NCBI RefSeq assembly: GCF_000368785.1
Contig: NZ_KB849688.1
Location: forward strand, 190,943-254,942
Direction: 5' to 3'
DNA length: 64,000 bases
DNA from: Acinetobacter towneri DSM 14962 = CIP 107472
GTDB lineage: Bacteria; Pseudomonadota; Gammaproteobacteria; Pseudomonadales; Moraxellaceae
The notes beneath the pieces were generated by a model. It saw nothing but the letters and a program-made list of their open reading frames with translations. It was not told the DNA's origin and made no database searches. The position numbers and the translations under genes were made by a program. This document shows, piece after piece, positions 9,380 through 18,017 of the stretch; position 1 is the stretch's first letter; every line of letters starts with the position of its first letter.

Positions 9380-10201
9380 ATGTCTCAGCTTTCAACAATC
9401 ATTGAACAAGCATTTGAAGACCGCGCTAATTTCAGCGCTGCAGATTGTCCCGCTGAAATTCGTCAGGCAGTTGAACAAGCAATTGCAGGTTTAGATAACG
9501 GCACATTACGCGTTGCTGAAAAAATTAATGGTGAGTGGATCGTTCACCAATGGTTAAAAAAGGCAGTTTTGTTATCTTTTAAACTCAATGATAACAAGCC
9601 AATTGAATCTTGCGATTTGCGTTTCTACGACAAAGTAGACACGAAATTTACAGGTTGGACTGACGAGCAATTCAAACAAGCAGGTGTGCGTGTTGTACCG
9701 CCAGCAGTTGCACGTAAAGGTTCATTCCAAGCCAAAAATGTGGTGTTAATGCCATCTTATGTCAATATTGGCGCTTATGTAGATGAAGGCACCATGGTTG
9801 ATACATGGGCAACTGTAGGTTCATGTGCACAAATTGGTAAAAACGTGCATTTATCGGGTGGTGTAGGTATTGGTGGTGTACTTGAGCCACTTCAAGCAAA
9901 CCCAACGATTATTGAAGACAACTGCTTCATTGGCGCACGTTCTGAAATTGTTGAAGGCGTGATTGTGGAAGAAGGTTCGGTCATTTCTATGGGCGTTTAT
10001 ATTGGTCAATCGACCAAAATTTATGACCGTGAAACTGGCGAAATCCATTATGGTCGTGTACCTGCAGGTTCGGTGGTAGTTTCTGGCAACCTGCCTTCTA
10101 AATGTGGCACCTATAGCTTGTATGCTGCTATCATTGTGAAGAAAGTAGATGCGAAAACCCGTGCAAAAACCAGTTTGAACGATTTATTACGCGAAGACTA
10201 A
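9380..10201 (+). CDS. dapD: 2,3,4,5-tetrahydropyridine-2,6-dicarboxylate N-succinyltransferase
   Basis: Cytoplasmic trimeric enzyme of the succinylase branch of lysine/diaminopimelate synthesis; it transfers succinyl from succinyl-CoA to tetrahydrodipicolinate. It has 273 residues, the family length. The N-terminal helical domain is followed by a left-handed beta-helix with hexapeptide repeats from about residue 105 ([25 protein letters not shown] through [20 protein letters not shown]). The sequence [13 protein letters not shown] is highly conserved in DapD. A monocistronic layout is suggested by the terminator that follows. Confidence 0.97.
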   Translation: MSQLSTIIEQAFEDRANFSAADCPAEIRQAVEQAIAGLDNGTLRVAEKINGEWIVHQWLKKAVLLSFKLNDNKPIESCDLRFYDKVDTKFTGWTDEQFKQAGVRVVPPAVARKGSFQAKNVVLMPSYVNIGAYVDEGTMVDTWATVGSCAQIGKNVHLSGGVGIGGVLEPLQANPTIIEDNCFIGARSEIVEGVIVEEGSVISMGVYIGQSTKIYDRETGEIHYGRVPAGSVVVSGNLPSKCGTYSLYAAIIVKKVDAKTRAKTSLNDLLRED

Positions 10202-10224
10202 ACTTTTTTTAGTTTTCTCCATCT

Positions 10225-10262
10225 CTACGGCCAGCAATGACCGTAGGGATTTTTGTTTTTTT
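10225..10262 (+). terminator. Terminator after dapD
   Basis: Stem CTACGG (10225-10230) with CCGTAG (10241-10246), followed by GGATTTTTGTTTTTT. An in-frame ATG for queE at 10237 falls in this loop, which argues against that start. Confidence 0.7.
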
Positions 10263-10272
10263 ACATACTGTG

Positions 10273-10992
10273 ATGAATTTTATGAATACCCTCCGATCTT
10301 CCGCTATTCCTGTTTCTGATCCGTCTGCGGGTTTACGCATCACGGAGATTTTCTATTCATTGCAGGGCGAAGCCAATACATCGGGCTTGCCAACCGTGTT
10401 TATTCGTTTAACGGGTTGTCCATTGCGTTGCCATTACTGTGATACCACTTATTCTTTTGAAGGTGGCGAACGTCAATCTTTAGATGACATCATCCAAACC
10501 ACGCTAGAATTTAAAACACCGTATGTATGTGTGACGGGCGGTGAACCTCTGGCTCAACCGAATGCACTGCCACTCATACAACGCTTGGCAGATTTAGGTT
10601 GTGAAGTGTCTTTGGAAACCAGTGGAGCTTTAGATATTTCTAAAGTGGATAACCGTGTGTCGAAGGTGCTGGATTTAAAAACCCCTGCATCGGGTGAAAT
10701 GTCACGCAACTTATTATCAAATTTAGATTTTTTAAACCCACATGATCAAATCAAATTTGTGATTTGCAATCATGACGATTATCTTTGGGCGAAGCAGCAA
10801 GTTGAGCAATATCAGTTGCATAAAAAAGTCGATACAGTGTGGTTCTCCCCTGCATTTGCTGTCGAAAAAGGTGCAGTCGCCTTGCCACAACTTGCACGTG
10901 ATTTGGCACAGTGGATTTTAGCCGACCATCTCCCTGTTCGTTTCCAATTGCAATTACATAAATTGCTTTGGAATGATGAAACAGGTCGTTAA
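10273..10992 (+). CDS. queE: 7-carboxy-7-deazaguanine synthase
   Basis: Radical SAM enzyme of the queuosine/preQ0 pathway that converts 6-carboxytetrahydropterin to 7-carboxy-7-deazaguanine. The 4Fe-4S motif CX3CX2C is visible as [15 protein letters not shown], preceded by the QueE signature [24 protein letters not shown] split around it. TGGEPL is the SAM-binding GGE motif. The start is uncertain between ATGs at 10273 and 10282; neither has a strong ribosome site, and the longer frame to 10237 begins inside the dapD terminator. queC follows 89 bases downstream and acts next in the pathway. Confidence 0.93.
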   Translation: MNFMNTLRSSAIPVSDPSAGLRITEIFYSLQGEANTSGLPTVFIRLTGCPLRCHYCDTTYSFEGGERQSLDDIIQTTLEFKTPYVCVTGGEPLAQPNALPLIQRLADLGCEVSLETSGALDISKVDNRVSKVLDLKTPASGEMSRNLLSNLDFLNPHDQIKFVICNHDDYLWAKQQVEQYQLHKKVDTVWFSPAFAVEKGAVALPQLARDLAQWILADHLPVRFQLQLHKLLWNDETGR

Positions 10993-10999
10993 TCTCCTC

Positions 11000-11026
11000 A
11001 CGAATCCCCATTCGTATTGACGTCAA
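11000..11026. promoter_or_regulatory. Palindromes in the queE-queC spacer
   Basis: A 6-bp stem-tetraloop ACGAAT-CCCC-ATTCGT (11000-11015) is directly followed by the perfect 10-bp palindrome TTGACGTCAA (11017-11026). Its function is unknown; it could be an operator for queC. No preQ1 riboswitch consensus was found here. Confidence 0.3.
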
Positions 11027-11081
11027 TCTTCACACTTTTGCTCAAGTTCTATCGCTATATTTTAAAATTTGGAGTTCAATT

Positions 11082-11753
11082 ATGCGCCCTCGTGCCATTG
11101 TATTGTTATCTGGTGGATTAGACTCAACCACGTGTTTGGCATGGGCACAAGCGCGTTATGAATGTATTGCACTTAGTTTTATGTATGGTCAACGCTCGAC
11201 TACAGAGCTAGATGCTGCACGTGCCTTGACTAAAAATGCAGGCATTGAGCATCGTGTGATTAATATTGATTTAGGCAACTTGGGCGGTTCTGCCCTGACC
11301 GATCACAGCATTGAAGTACCTGATTATGAGCAAGAAGGTATTCCTGTGACTTATGTGCCTGCGCGTAATACCATCTTCCTGTCTTATGCTTTGGCAGCTG
11401 CCGAAGTTTTTGATGCAGAAGCAATTGTGATTGGTATTAATGCGGTAGATTATTCGGGCTATCCTGACTGTCGTCCTGAATTTATTGATGCTTTTGCCAA
11501 TATGGCACGCTTGGCAACCAAAGTTGGCGTAGAAGGCAAACCGTTAAAATTTGAGACACCTTTGTTACATTTATCCAAAGCAAATATTATTCGCTTAGGT
11601 ATTGAACATGGCGTAGACTATAGTCAAACGGTTTCTTGCTACCAAGCAGATGACCAAGGACGTGCTTGTGGTAAATGTGACAGCTGTCGCTTACGCAAAC
11701 AAGGTTTTGCCGATGCCGGTGTTGCAGACCCAACGCGTTATATACCGTCATAA
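11082..11753 (+). CDS. queC: 7-cyano-7-deazaguanine synthase
   Basis: ATP-dependent enzyme that turns 7-carboxy-7-deazaguanine into preQ0, the nitrile precursor of queuosine. It has 223 residues. The N-terminal PP-loop is SGGLDST at residues 10-16. The structural zinc site is complete: Cys186, Cys196, Cys199 and Cys202 in [17 protein letters not shown]. The conserved [15 protein letters not shown] block is present. A GGAG ribosome site lies before the ATG. It is followed after 13 bases by a small exported protein gene. Confidence 0.97.
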   Translation: MRPRAIVLLSGGLDSTTCLAWAQARYECIALSFMYGQRSTTELDAARALTKNAGIEHRVINIDLGNLGGSALTDHSIEVPDYEQEGIPVTYVPARNTIFLSYALAAAEVFDAEAIVIGINAVDYSGYPDCRPEFIDAFANMARLATKVGVEGKPLKFETPLLHLSKANIIRLGIEHGVDYSQTVSCYQADDQGRACGKCDSCRLRKQGFADAGVADPTRYIPS

Positions 11754-11766
11754 CAAGGTAAAGTGT

Positions 11767-12171
11767 ATGAAAAATTTAAAATCAAACATTATAGTTTCTG
11801 CGATTATGTCTGTTGCTGCATTATTCGCAACAACGACACACGCAAATAATGACAAGTTGCAACAAGCATATAAAAGCACCAATGTAAAAGCAGCTTTAAT
11901 TAATGTTTGTAAAGAAGAAACTGCAAAAGGCAAAAAACTGACTACAGCTGAAGTAAGCAAATATTGTACTTGTGCAGTAGAAGCAGATGGTAAATTAACC
12001 AACGCTCAAAAATGGGAAATTCAAAGCGCAATTAACCAGAAAAAGAGCCCTGCGACTTTAGCTTTTGTACAAAAGCAAAATAAAGATTTGCAAACTTGTT
12101 TTGGTCCTCAGCTTACAGGTAAATTAAAAACCTTAACTGAAGAAGCAATGAAAGCGGCTGAGAAAAAATAA
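11767..12171 (+). CDS. Small exported hypothetical protein with four cysteines
   Basis: A 134-residue protein not assigned to a named family. The ATG at 11767 has AAGG 8-11 bases upstream and starts a signal peptide (IVSAIMSVAALFATTTHA, cleavage probably before NND). The mature part is lysine-rich and helical with four cysteines in VC, YCTC and TC contexts, which could form two disulfides or bind a metal. It begins 13 bases after queC and is followed by a terminator, so it may be co-transcribed with queC, although a periplasmic protein has no obvious role in queuosine synthesis. Confidence 0.8.
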   Translation: MKNLKSNIIVSAIMSVAALFATTTHANNDKLQQAYKSTNVKAALINVCKEETAKGKKLTTAEVSKYCTCAVEADGKLTNAQKWEIQSAINQKKSPATLAFVQKQNKDLQTCFGPQLTGKLKTLTEEAMKAAEKK

Positions 12172-12188
12172 TTTTTCTTAACAATTTC

Positions 12189-12217
12189 AACTAGCCACTT
12201 TATGTGGCTAGTTTTTT
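12189..12217 (+). terminator. Rho-independent terminator
   Basis: Perfect 10-bp stem AACTAGCCAC (12189-12198) with GTGGCTAGTT (12204-12213), 5-nt loop and a T run to 12217. It ends the queC-hypothetical transcript. Confidence 0.9.
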
Positions 12218-12241
12218 ATGTGCATGATTTTGGAGAAAAAT

Positions 12242-12700
12242 ATGAGCACGACAATTCAATTACCAAATCAAGCTTTTCCTGCAACCACAGGCGAAGTCAA
12301 TTTAACCGAACTTGGTACAGATTGGTTAGTGGTGTATTTTTACCCGAAAGATTCCACTCCTGGCTGCACGACACAAGCTGTGGATTTTACTGCACTAAAA
12401 GCTCAATTTGATGCACTTAATACCACCATCATTGGCATTTCGCGCGACTCAGTCAAAGCCCATCAAAACTTTACCGAAAAACAATCTTTAGGCATCAACT
12501 TGATTAGCGATAAAGAAGAAGTATTGTGTCAGTTGTTTGATGTGATTAAAGAAAAAAATATGTATGGCAAAAAAGTTATGGGCATTGAACGCTCTACTTT
12601 TATTTTCCATCAAGGTCAATTACTGAAAGAATATCGTAAAGTCAAAGCTGCAGAACATGCCGAGCAAGTGCTTGCGGATTTAACCGCTTTACAAGCTTAA
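12242..12700 (+). CDS. bcp: Thioredoxin-dependent peroxiredoxin of the Bcp family
   Basis: A 152-residue AhpC/TSA peroxidase that reduces hydrogen peroxide and organic peroxides with thioredoxin. The peroxidatic cysteine is Cys42 in YPKDSTPGCTTQA. The resolving cysteine that many Bcp proteins carry five residues later is replaced by Val47; the only other cysteine is Cys96, so it may work as a one-Cys or atypical two-Cys enzyme. The start at 12242 follows TGGAGAAAAA; an in-frame ATG 24 nt earlier overlaps the preceding terminator. Probably its own transcript. Confidence 0.93.
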   Translation: MSTTIQLPNQAFPATTGEVNLTELGTDWLVVYFYPKDSTPGCTTQAVDFTALKAQFDALNTTIIGISRDSVKAHQNFTEKQSLGINLISDKEEVLCQLFDVIKEKNMYGKKVMGIERSTFIFHQGQLLKEYRKVKAAEHAEQVLADLTALQA

Positions 12701-12730
12701 TTTTCAGCCTCTAAAAAAACACAATGTTCT

Positions 12731-12763
12731 GGATGATTGAAAGCTTTTTCAATCATCCTTTTT
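12731..12763 (+). terminator. Rho-independent terminator after bcp
   Basis: Perfect 12-bp stem GGATGATTGAAA (12731-12742) with TTTCAATCATCC (12747-12758), tetraloop, T run 12759-12763. It lies between the convergent bcp and nadM genes. Confidence 0.9.
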
Positions 12764-12778
12764 CATTTAAAAACTGGA

Positions 12779-13351
12779 TTACTCCGTCAAATTACTGCTA
12801 TCCTGCTGCTGGTATTTGTCTTGTAATTGACGATAAATTTCCGTGTTTTGAAATGCGGTTAAGAAATCAATTGTGCCTTGCGGGAAAAAATTAGGCTGTA
12901 TTTCCCCACGATAATAAGCCTCACGTGCAGGCGTAGCAGACATCGCATCTTGCAAACTGTCTAGCTCGACCATTTCCCATTCAGGGAAAAATTTTAAATA
13001 ATAAGATGAATCATCTTTAAAATGCCCGATCAATCCTATTCGATCTTGCGGTTGAATCAGTTCATTTACTAAAGATTTCACCAGTTTTTGCCATTTTTCA
13101 TCATTATACACATCTACCACGTGCACAAATTTGATCCGCTCTTGCATATCTGGCGTAAAGTTAGACAAAATCATTTGTTCACGTTCTTTGGATAAAAACG
13201 GATTTTTCAAATTACGCTCAGCTTGAGCCGAACCCAAGGCCAAAATCACATAATGACTGCGCTGCAAAGCAATTTGAATAGTTTGCAAGTGTGCCAAATG
13301 AAATGGCTGAAAACGGCCAATGAAAACCAAATAATCAAAGGTATATTGCAT
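12779..13351 (-). CDS. nadM: Nicotinamide-nucleotide adenylyltransferase, NadM family
   Basis: A 190-residue nucleotidyltransferase that adenylates NMN (or nicotinate mononucleotide) to give NAD(H)-type dinucleotides. The nucleotide-binding motif FIGRFQPFHLAHL is typical of the NadM/archaeal-type NMN adenylyltransferases, and the SATPAREAYYRGE block resembles their C-terminal ISxxxR motif. No Nudix domain is attached, unlike the longer bifunctional NadM-Nudix proteins. It probably takes part in NAD salvage. Good confidence in the family, moderate in substrate. Confidence 0.85.
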   Translation of the reverse strand: MQYTFDYLVFIGRFQPFHLAHLQTIQIALQRSHYVILALGSAQAERNLKNPFLSKEREQMILSNFTPDMQERIKFVHVVDVYNDEKWQKLVKSLVNELIQPQDRIGLIGHFKDDSSYYLKFFPEWEMVELDSLQDAMSATPAREAYYRGEIQPNFFPQGTIDFLTAFQNTEIYRQLQDKYQQQDSSNLTE

Positions 13352-13408
13352 AATAAATACGCCAATCCTAATTTTGATAACAACATGATGCTATCTGATA
13401 CGCGGAAA

Positions 13409-13499
13409 TGTCATCCACAACCTGCGTGGTATCAACTCATTATTGTTTTTGCAAGATAATAAATCAAAAACAATAATTGGGCAGGTTTCGTGGATGACA
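13409..13499. repeat. Long inverted repeat / hairpin
   Basis: Outer arms TGTCATCCAC (13409-13418) and GTGGATGACA (13490-13499) pair perfectly. ACCTGC and GCAGGT pair just inside them. The inner arms ATTATTGTTTTT (13439-13450) and AAAAACAATAAT (13466-13477) are a perfect 12-bp match. This is more structured than a normal terminator. Confidence 0.75.
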
Positions 13500-13510
13500 A
13501 ATGGTTTTGC

Positions 13511-13534
13511 CTACTTTTGCCAAAACAAAAGTAG
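13511..13534. repeat. Short palindromic repeat
   Basis: CTACTTTTG (13511-13519) pairs with CAAAAGTAG (13526-13534). The stem core is shared with the hairpin at 18743-18766 between ruvA and ruvB, suggesting a dispersed repeat family. Confidence 0.6.
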
Positions 13535-13762
13535 GTCGAACCGAAGGTTAATCCTAAAATAGAATTAATAGACGTTAAGATTCCGCCTTGCTTATTCATT
13601 TTTTAAATGAACAACCCCAAATTCTAAATAAATTTCACATTGAATTAGGAACGCAAATCTCATCATTCACTAACTTTTTATGAACTCATGAGTTGTGCCA
13701 GCGCTGCGAATTTGCGACATAATGAGCCATAAATTCAACCCAATTAAAGCAAGGATAGTACG

Positions 13763-14563
13763 ATGACACTGAGCTGTATTCAACAACCCCATCCACATTT
13801 GAATGCGAATTTAGAGCATGGCGTACTGACTTTAGCCATCAATCGCCCAGAAGCAAAAAACGCGCTGTATGGTGAATTATATTTATGGATTGCACAAGCC
13901 TTAGATGAGGCAGATCAAGCCAATGAAGTGCGTTGTGTCATTTTACGTGGTGCAGATACCGATTTTAGTGCCGGCAATGACATGCAAGACTTTATGAAGT
14001 CTGCTGCACTTAAAGGGCAATTGCCTGCTGCAGAAGGCCCTCCATTCATCTTGCTAAAATCTGCAGCTAAGTTTTCAAAACCTCTAATTGCTGCAGTTCG
14101 TGGGGTAGCAATTGGTATTGGTGTCACAATTCTATTACATGCAGATTTAGTTTATAGCGACAACACTGCGCTATTCCAAATTCCATTTGTAAGTTTAGGT
14201 TTATCACCTGAAGGGGCTTCGAGTAAGCTTTTAGTGGAGCAAGCAGGCTATCATAAAGCCGCTGAGCTTTTACTGACTGCACAAAAATTTAATAGTGAAA
14301 CTGCCTTGGCTGCCAATTTAGTCAATAGCATTGAAAGTGATGTCTATGCAACTGCACAGCAAAAAGCAGCACAATTGGCCGCTTTACCATTAGCTTCACT
14401 CAAACAATCTAAAGCGTTAATGAAACACAATGTAGATGAAATTGTGGCGTGGATTGACCATGAAGCCGAAATTTTCATGCAACGTGTCGGTTCACCTGAA
14501 ATGATGGAAGCTGTGCAAGCCTTTATGCAAAAGCGTAAACCTGACTTTAGCCAATTTAATTAA
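13763..14563 (+). CDS. Enoyl-CoA hydratase/isomerase (crotonase) family protein
   Basis: A 266-residue crotonase-fold enzyme acting on an acyl-CoA thioester, probably in fatty-acid or aromatic-acid breakdown. Oxyanion-hole segments are readable as DFSAGNDMQDF and RGVAIGIGVTILLHADLV. A possible catalytic Glu lies in LGLSPEGASSKLL. The N-terminal INRPEAKNALYGEL is the usual substrate-entry strand. No partner beta-oxidation gene is adjacent, so the exact reaction (hydratase, isomerase or hydrolase) is open. Followed by a strong terminator. Confidence 0.9.
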   Translation: MTLSCIQQPHPHLNANLEHGVLTLAINRPEAKNALYGELYLWIAQALDEADQANEVRCVILRGADTDFSAGNDMQDFMKSAALKGQLPAAEGPPFILLKSAAKFSKPLIAAVRGVAIGIGVTILLHADLVYSDNTALFQIPFVSLGLSPEGASSKLLVEQAGYHKAAELLLTAQKFNSETALAANLVNSIESDVYATAQQKAAQLAALPLASLKQSKALMKHNVDEIVAWIDHEAEIFMQRVGSPEMMEAVQAFMQKRKPDFSQFN

Positions 14564-14619
14564 GCTGCTGTTTCATTAAAAATGTATTCAACATTTCACT
14601 TGAACTAAAAAGAGTTACC

Positions 14620-14652
14620 AACCACATTCGGCTTAAGCGAATGTGGTTTTTT
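14620..14652 (+). terminator. Rho-independent terminator
   Basis: Perfect 11-bp stem AACCACATTCG (14620-14630) with CGAATGTGGTT (14638-14648) followed by T's to 14652. Confidence 0.9.
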
Positions 14653-14712
14653 CTTATTCGCCCCCATATTTTGCTAAGTGCCGTATATCATTAAAATTGA
14701 GGATTATCTGAA

Positions 14713-15489
14713 ATGTCTACTAAGCTTACTCAAGACACCAAACTAGAGAAAAAAGAACGCTATTTTGAAGCTGCCCCACAAGATATTGATGTCGAAAACT
14801 TTAAAAAAGTCATTCAAAGCCGTCGTTCGGTGCGTAAATTTACTGACAAAGCCATACCTGCCGAGGTTTTAGATGATTGCTTAGACATGGCCTTACTCGC
14901 ACCAAACTCATCTAACTTGCAGCCGTGGACATTTGTTGTGGTGCAAAACCCTGCTAAGAAAAAGAAACTGGTCAAAGCCTGTTTAGGACAGCTTGCGGCA
15001 CGCACCGCTGCAGAGCTCATTGTGTGTATTGCACGCACTGACCGGGTGGATGAAATGGCCAAAAAGAACATCAGTGAATTTCCTTTTCCTGAAGCCCCTG
15101 CTGCAGTGAAAAAGTATTACAAATTTATTCCTTATAACTACATGACTGGCTACTTAAACGCAGTAGGTAACTTTAAGAAAGTCGCTTTCAAAATTGCACG
15201 TAGTTTAGATAAACAATTACCTGTGACTGCATTTAACCCTGCCGATGCCAAACTTTGGGCAAGTAAAACTACAGCACTCGCCTGTGAAAATATGGTCTTG
15301 GCCCTTCGCGCACACGGTTTTGATAGCTGCATGATGGAAGGTTTTGATGAGCCGATGGTACGCAAACTCTTAAAACTGAATGATCAACAATTTCCAGTGA
15401 TGGTGATTGCTGCAGGTGAACGTGCCGAAGATGGTGTCTTTTTCCCGCAATACCGTTTTGACCGTGACCTATTTATTCAGAAAGTCTAG
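14713..15489 (+). CDS. Nitroreductase-family protein
   Basis: A 258-residue flavin-dependent NAD(P)H oxidoreductase-fold protein. The FMN-binding start SRRSVRKFTDKAIP and APNSSNLQPWTFVVV are classic nitroreductase motifs; MVLALRAHGFDSCMMEGF is the second flavin-contact region. The chain is longer than minimal nitroreductases, with an N-terminal extension of about 35 residues. Its natural substrate is unknown. The stop codon TAG is formed by the inserted MITE: bases TA (15487-15488) are the target and the G is the first base of the element. Before insertion the stop would have been TAA, so the protein is unchanged. Confidence 0.92.
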   Translation: MSTKLTQDTKLEKKERYFEAAPQDIDVENFKKVIQSRRSVRKFTDKAIPAEVLDDCLDMALLAPNSSNLQPWTFVVVQNPAKKKKLVKACLGQLAARTAAELIVCIARTDRVDEMAKKNISEFPFPEAPAAVKKYYKFIPYNYMTGYLNAVGNFKKVAFKIARSLDKQLPVTAFNPADAKLWASKTTALACENMVLALRAHGFDSCMMEGFDEPMVRKLLKLNDQQFPVMVIAAGERAEDGVFFPQYRFDRDLFIQKV

Positions 15490-15799
15490 GGGCTGTTAAC
15501 ATTTCATAAATGGCTTGCGCTGTAGGCTAAAACTGAGCAGATTAGGCATGAAACGCAAGGAATAGCGAGACTATTGCCAAGTTTCATAACGTAATCTGAG
15601 AAAGTTTTAGCCACATGAGCAAGAACAAAGCGCTGCTTTGTTTGCTGCGCAAGGGGACGAGCATATTTTTTGCTGCTATTGCGTTATGAGTCAGTCATTT
15701 AGAATAACTAAATTTCCTGCCCCATGCCTTATAGCAGCTAAAAAACCTTGCGAGATATATCTCTCACGTCGCAAACATAGATGAAGTGTCAACAGACCC
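15489..15799. mobile_element. MITE-like element, copy 1 (311 bp)
   Basis: Non-coding element with 19-bp imperfect terminal inverted repeats. The left end is GGGGCTGTTAACATTTCAT; the right end in reverse complement is GGGTCTGTTGACACTTCAT. It is flanked by TA on both sides (15487-15488, 15800-15801). Most of its length matches copy 2 at 50997-51262; copy 1 carries an extra internal segment of about 45 bases near 15614-15660. No transposase inside, so it would need one supplied elsewhere, probably of a TA-targeting (IS630/mariner-like) type. Confidence 0.85.
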
Positions 15800-15850
15800 T
15801 AATATTTCAACTGTATTTTTAAAACCTAGCCACATTTTGACTCGTGATAA

Positions 15851-15868
15851 GGCGACAAGGATGTCGCC
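15851..15868. repeat. GGCGACA hairpin repeat
   Basis: GGCGACA (15851-15857), AGGA loop, TGTCGCC (15862-15868). The same 7-bp stem and near-identical loop occurs at 18675-18692, followed in both places by CCGT. It lies in the 479-base gap between the nitroreductase gene and the YqfO-like gene. Confidence 0.65.
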
Positions 15869-15968
15869 CGTGAAAAGTAAAATCTATCTACGCAACTTAT
15901 ATTTGCCCCAATCCATATATGAGTGATCGTACAATTCTATTTTTCTTTAAAAATTGGTATTTAAGTCT

Positions 15969-16286
15969 TTAAAAATTAATATCTAAAAGTTGCATAAACT
16001 CAAAGGCAGGCTCTTCGTAAGGATGACTTGCCTTGAGCGCTTTTGCGACTGCCTGAGCATTTTGCTCAGGTACAATAGTTTCCACGCGCCATTCGGCAAC
16101 GTGTTCCAAAGCATCTAACTCACCAATAAACGGATTTGCTCCTTGGACAGGCTTAAATTGCCCTGTGCCTAAAACCTGCCATGCACAATGTTCATAATTG
16201 CCAATTCCACCTGCACCCGCTGCAAAAACCGCCAGTTTAGTTTCTTCAAGATGAGATTCAGGCACATAGTAAATCAGTTTGAGCAT
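15969..16286 (-). CDS. YqfO/NIF3-like small protein
   Basis: A 105-residue stand-alone version of the CutA-like domain found inserted in YqfO/NIF3 proteins. It begins MLKLIYYVPESHLEETKLAVFAAGAGGIGNYEHC and ends with the ASHPYEEPAFEF signature. Such proteins form trimers and may bind metal or a nucleotide; no reaction is established. Its transcript runs alone on the minus strand, and the MITE lies downstream. Confidence 0.88.
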   Translation of the reverse strand: MLKLIYYVPESHLEETKLAVFAAGAGGIGNYEHCAWQVLGTGQFKPVQGANPFIGELDALEHVAEWRVETIVPEQNAQAVAKALKASHPYEEPAFEFMQLLDINF

Positions 16287-16547
16287 ATTTAAACTTCGCT
16301 ATCCATTTCACAATTAATTAGAAATTAGCATAAAAAATTGGGCATCGTTGCTATTTTGGCAACCTATACGCATCATCCAATCCTCAATTTATACAGTTCC
16401 CAAAAAATTTAAAGTACGCTTCGCCACAAACTTATCCCCCATTTTGTATGATTTTAGATTTAAAAAGACAAGCCATGTCGCACGCCCCTAGAGCTTTTGT
16501 CATTTTTTTGGCATGATGCAAAACAAGCACATAGTGAATAATGATAA

Positions 16548-17888
16548 ATGACTCAAATGCGTTGGTTAGAACTGCTTTCCACAGTTCGAATTGGTAGTAA
16601 AAAACAAAGTACAGAACAGGCGCGCAGCCCTTTTCATAAAGATTATGACCGTATTATTTTTTCGCAAAGTTTTAGACAACTAAACCGTAAAACCCAAGTC
16701 CATCCACTGACTCAACACGATGGTATTCACACTCGCCTGACCCATTCTTTAGAAGTGTCTTGTATTGGACGTTCATTAGGGATGCTGGCTGCAGAAAAAA
16801 TCAAAGACCATTTGCCTATGTGGATTTCCCCTGCCGATGTCGGTGCGATTATTCAAGCCGCATGCTTGGCACATGATATTGGCAATCCACCTTTCGGACA
16901 TGCAGGCGAATACGCCATTCGTGAATGGTTTGATGATGCTTCACACGGCAATTTCCTCGCCAAACTTAGTGATGAAGAAGAAGCCGATGTCCGTCAGTTT
17001 GAAGGCAATGCGCAAGGTTTACGGCTACTCACCAAAATTGACTACCATCCAAATGATGGCGGCATGCGTTTAACCTATGCCACATTAGGCGCTGATTTAA
17101 AATATCCGTGGCTGTCTAAGACCATTGCTGAACAAGGCAACCGCCCTGCCAATCAACGTGATAAATTTGGTTGTTACCAAGCCGAAAAAGAAATTCTCAA
17201 ACAAATTGCTGAACAGCTTGGACTGATTCAATTGGGCGATTATCACTATTGTCGTCATCCACTCACCTATTTATTGGAAGCGGCGGATGATATTTGCTAT
17301 GCCTTAATTGATTTAGAAGATGGCATTATTTTAAACATGCTCAGCTATGAAGAAGTGGAGCCGATCTTTTTAAACTTGATTGGTGACTACGGTATTCCTG
17401 CAGAACTAGCGATGGCACGTACCACATGGCAACAAAAAATTGCCGCTTTGCGTGGTCGGGTCATGAAGCGTTTAGTCGATGAAGTCACCACAGCGTTTGC
17501 CAAACACCATTTTGAAATCCTAATGGGACAACTTAAAGGCAGCCTTTTACAGTATTGCTCAGCAGATATTGAAATTGGTATTAATCGCGCCAAAGACTTA
17601 GCGCGTGAGAAAATTTTCGAGCATCCGCAAAAAGCTGGATTGGAAATTATTGCGCATCAAAGTTTACAAAATATTTTGGATGCGTTTATTCCGCTCACCA
17701 CACCCCATAAAACCCTAAGTTTTAAAGAGCAGCGTTTAATGTCCATCTTGCAACGCTCAGGGGCAGATTTTGCGCATAATCATTATGACAATATCATGCA
17801 AGTCTTGGACATTATCTCTAAGTTTTCAGATCACCAAGCCTATAATTTATCGCAAGAATTACAAGGCAATAAGGTTGGTCTGCTATGA
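16548..17888 (+). CDS. dgt: Deoxyguanosinetriphosphate triphosphohydrolase-like protein
   Basis: A 446-residue HD-domain hydrolase that removes triphosphate from dGTP or other dNTPs, adjusting the nucleotide pool. Metal ligands are visible as His66 in HTRLTHSLEVS and His109-Asp110 in CLAHDIGNPPFGHAGE. The N-terminal RSPFHKDYDRIIFSQSFRQL and the NRKTQV segment match the dGTPase family. The region before the ATG has no strong ribosome site. It is followed by ruvA after 129 bases on the same strand. Confidence 0.94.
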   Translation: MTQMRWLELLSTVRIGSKKQSTEQARSPFHKDYDRIIFSQSFRQLNRKTQVHPLTQHDGIHTRLTHSLEVSCIGRSLGMLAAEKIKDHLPMWISPADVGAIIQAACLAHDIGNPPFGHAGEYAIREWFDDASHGNFLAKLSDEEEADVRQFEGNAQGLRLLTKIDYHPNDGGMRLTYATLGADLKYPWLSKTIAEQGNRPANQRDKFGCYQAEKEILKQIAEQLGLIQLGDYHYCRHPLTYLLEAADDICYALIDLEDGIILNMLSYEEVEPIFLNLIGDYGIPAELAMARTTWQQKIAALRGRVMKRLVDEVTTAFAKHHFEILMGQLKGSLLQYCSADIEIGINRAKDLAREKIFEHPQKAGLEIIAHQSLQNILDAFIPLTTPHKTLSFKEQRLMSILQRSGADFAHNHYDNIMQVLDIISKFSDHQAYNLSQELQGNKVGLL

Positions 17889-18017
17889 CGAATCACCTGT
17901 ATATCAATAACTTATATAAGATTGACGTAGAATTTAAGCACAAATTTTGCCTTTTGTGAAAATGCGCTCTACTATGCGAACAGCAACTTATTTTAAATCA
18001 ATCAGTGAATCACAAAT

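Larger units (their letters stand above)
13352..13762. other. 411-base intergenic region with repeats
   Basis: Non-coding gap between divergent nadM and the crotonase gene. It holds a long imperfect hairpin (13409-13499), a short hairpin (13511-13534) and the perfect 12-bp palindrome AACTCATGAGTT (13683-13694), a possible operator for the crotonase gene. No convincing small gene was seen. Confidence 0.6.

Noticed and set aside
10237..10272. Upstream ATG start for queE
   Set aside because: It lies in the loop of the dapD terminator and adds residues unlike the family.
10993..11081. preQ1 riboswitch upstream of queC
   Set aside because: The expected conserved core and A-rich tail are absent.
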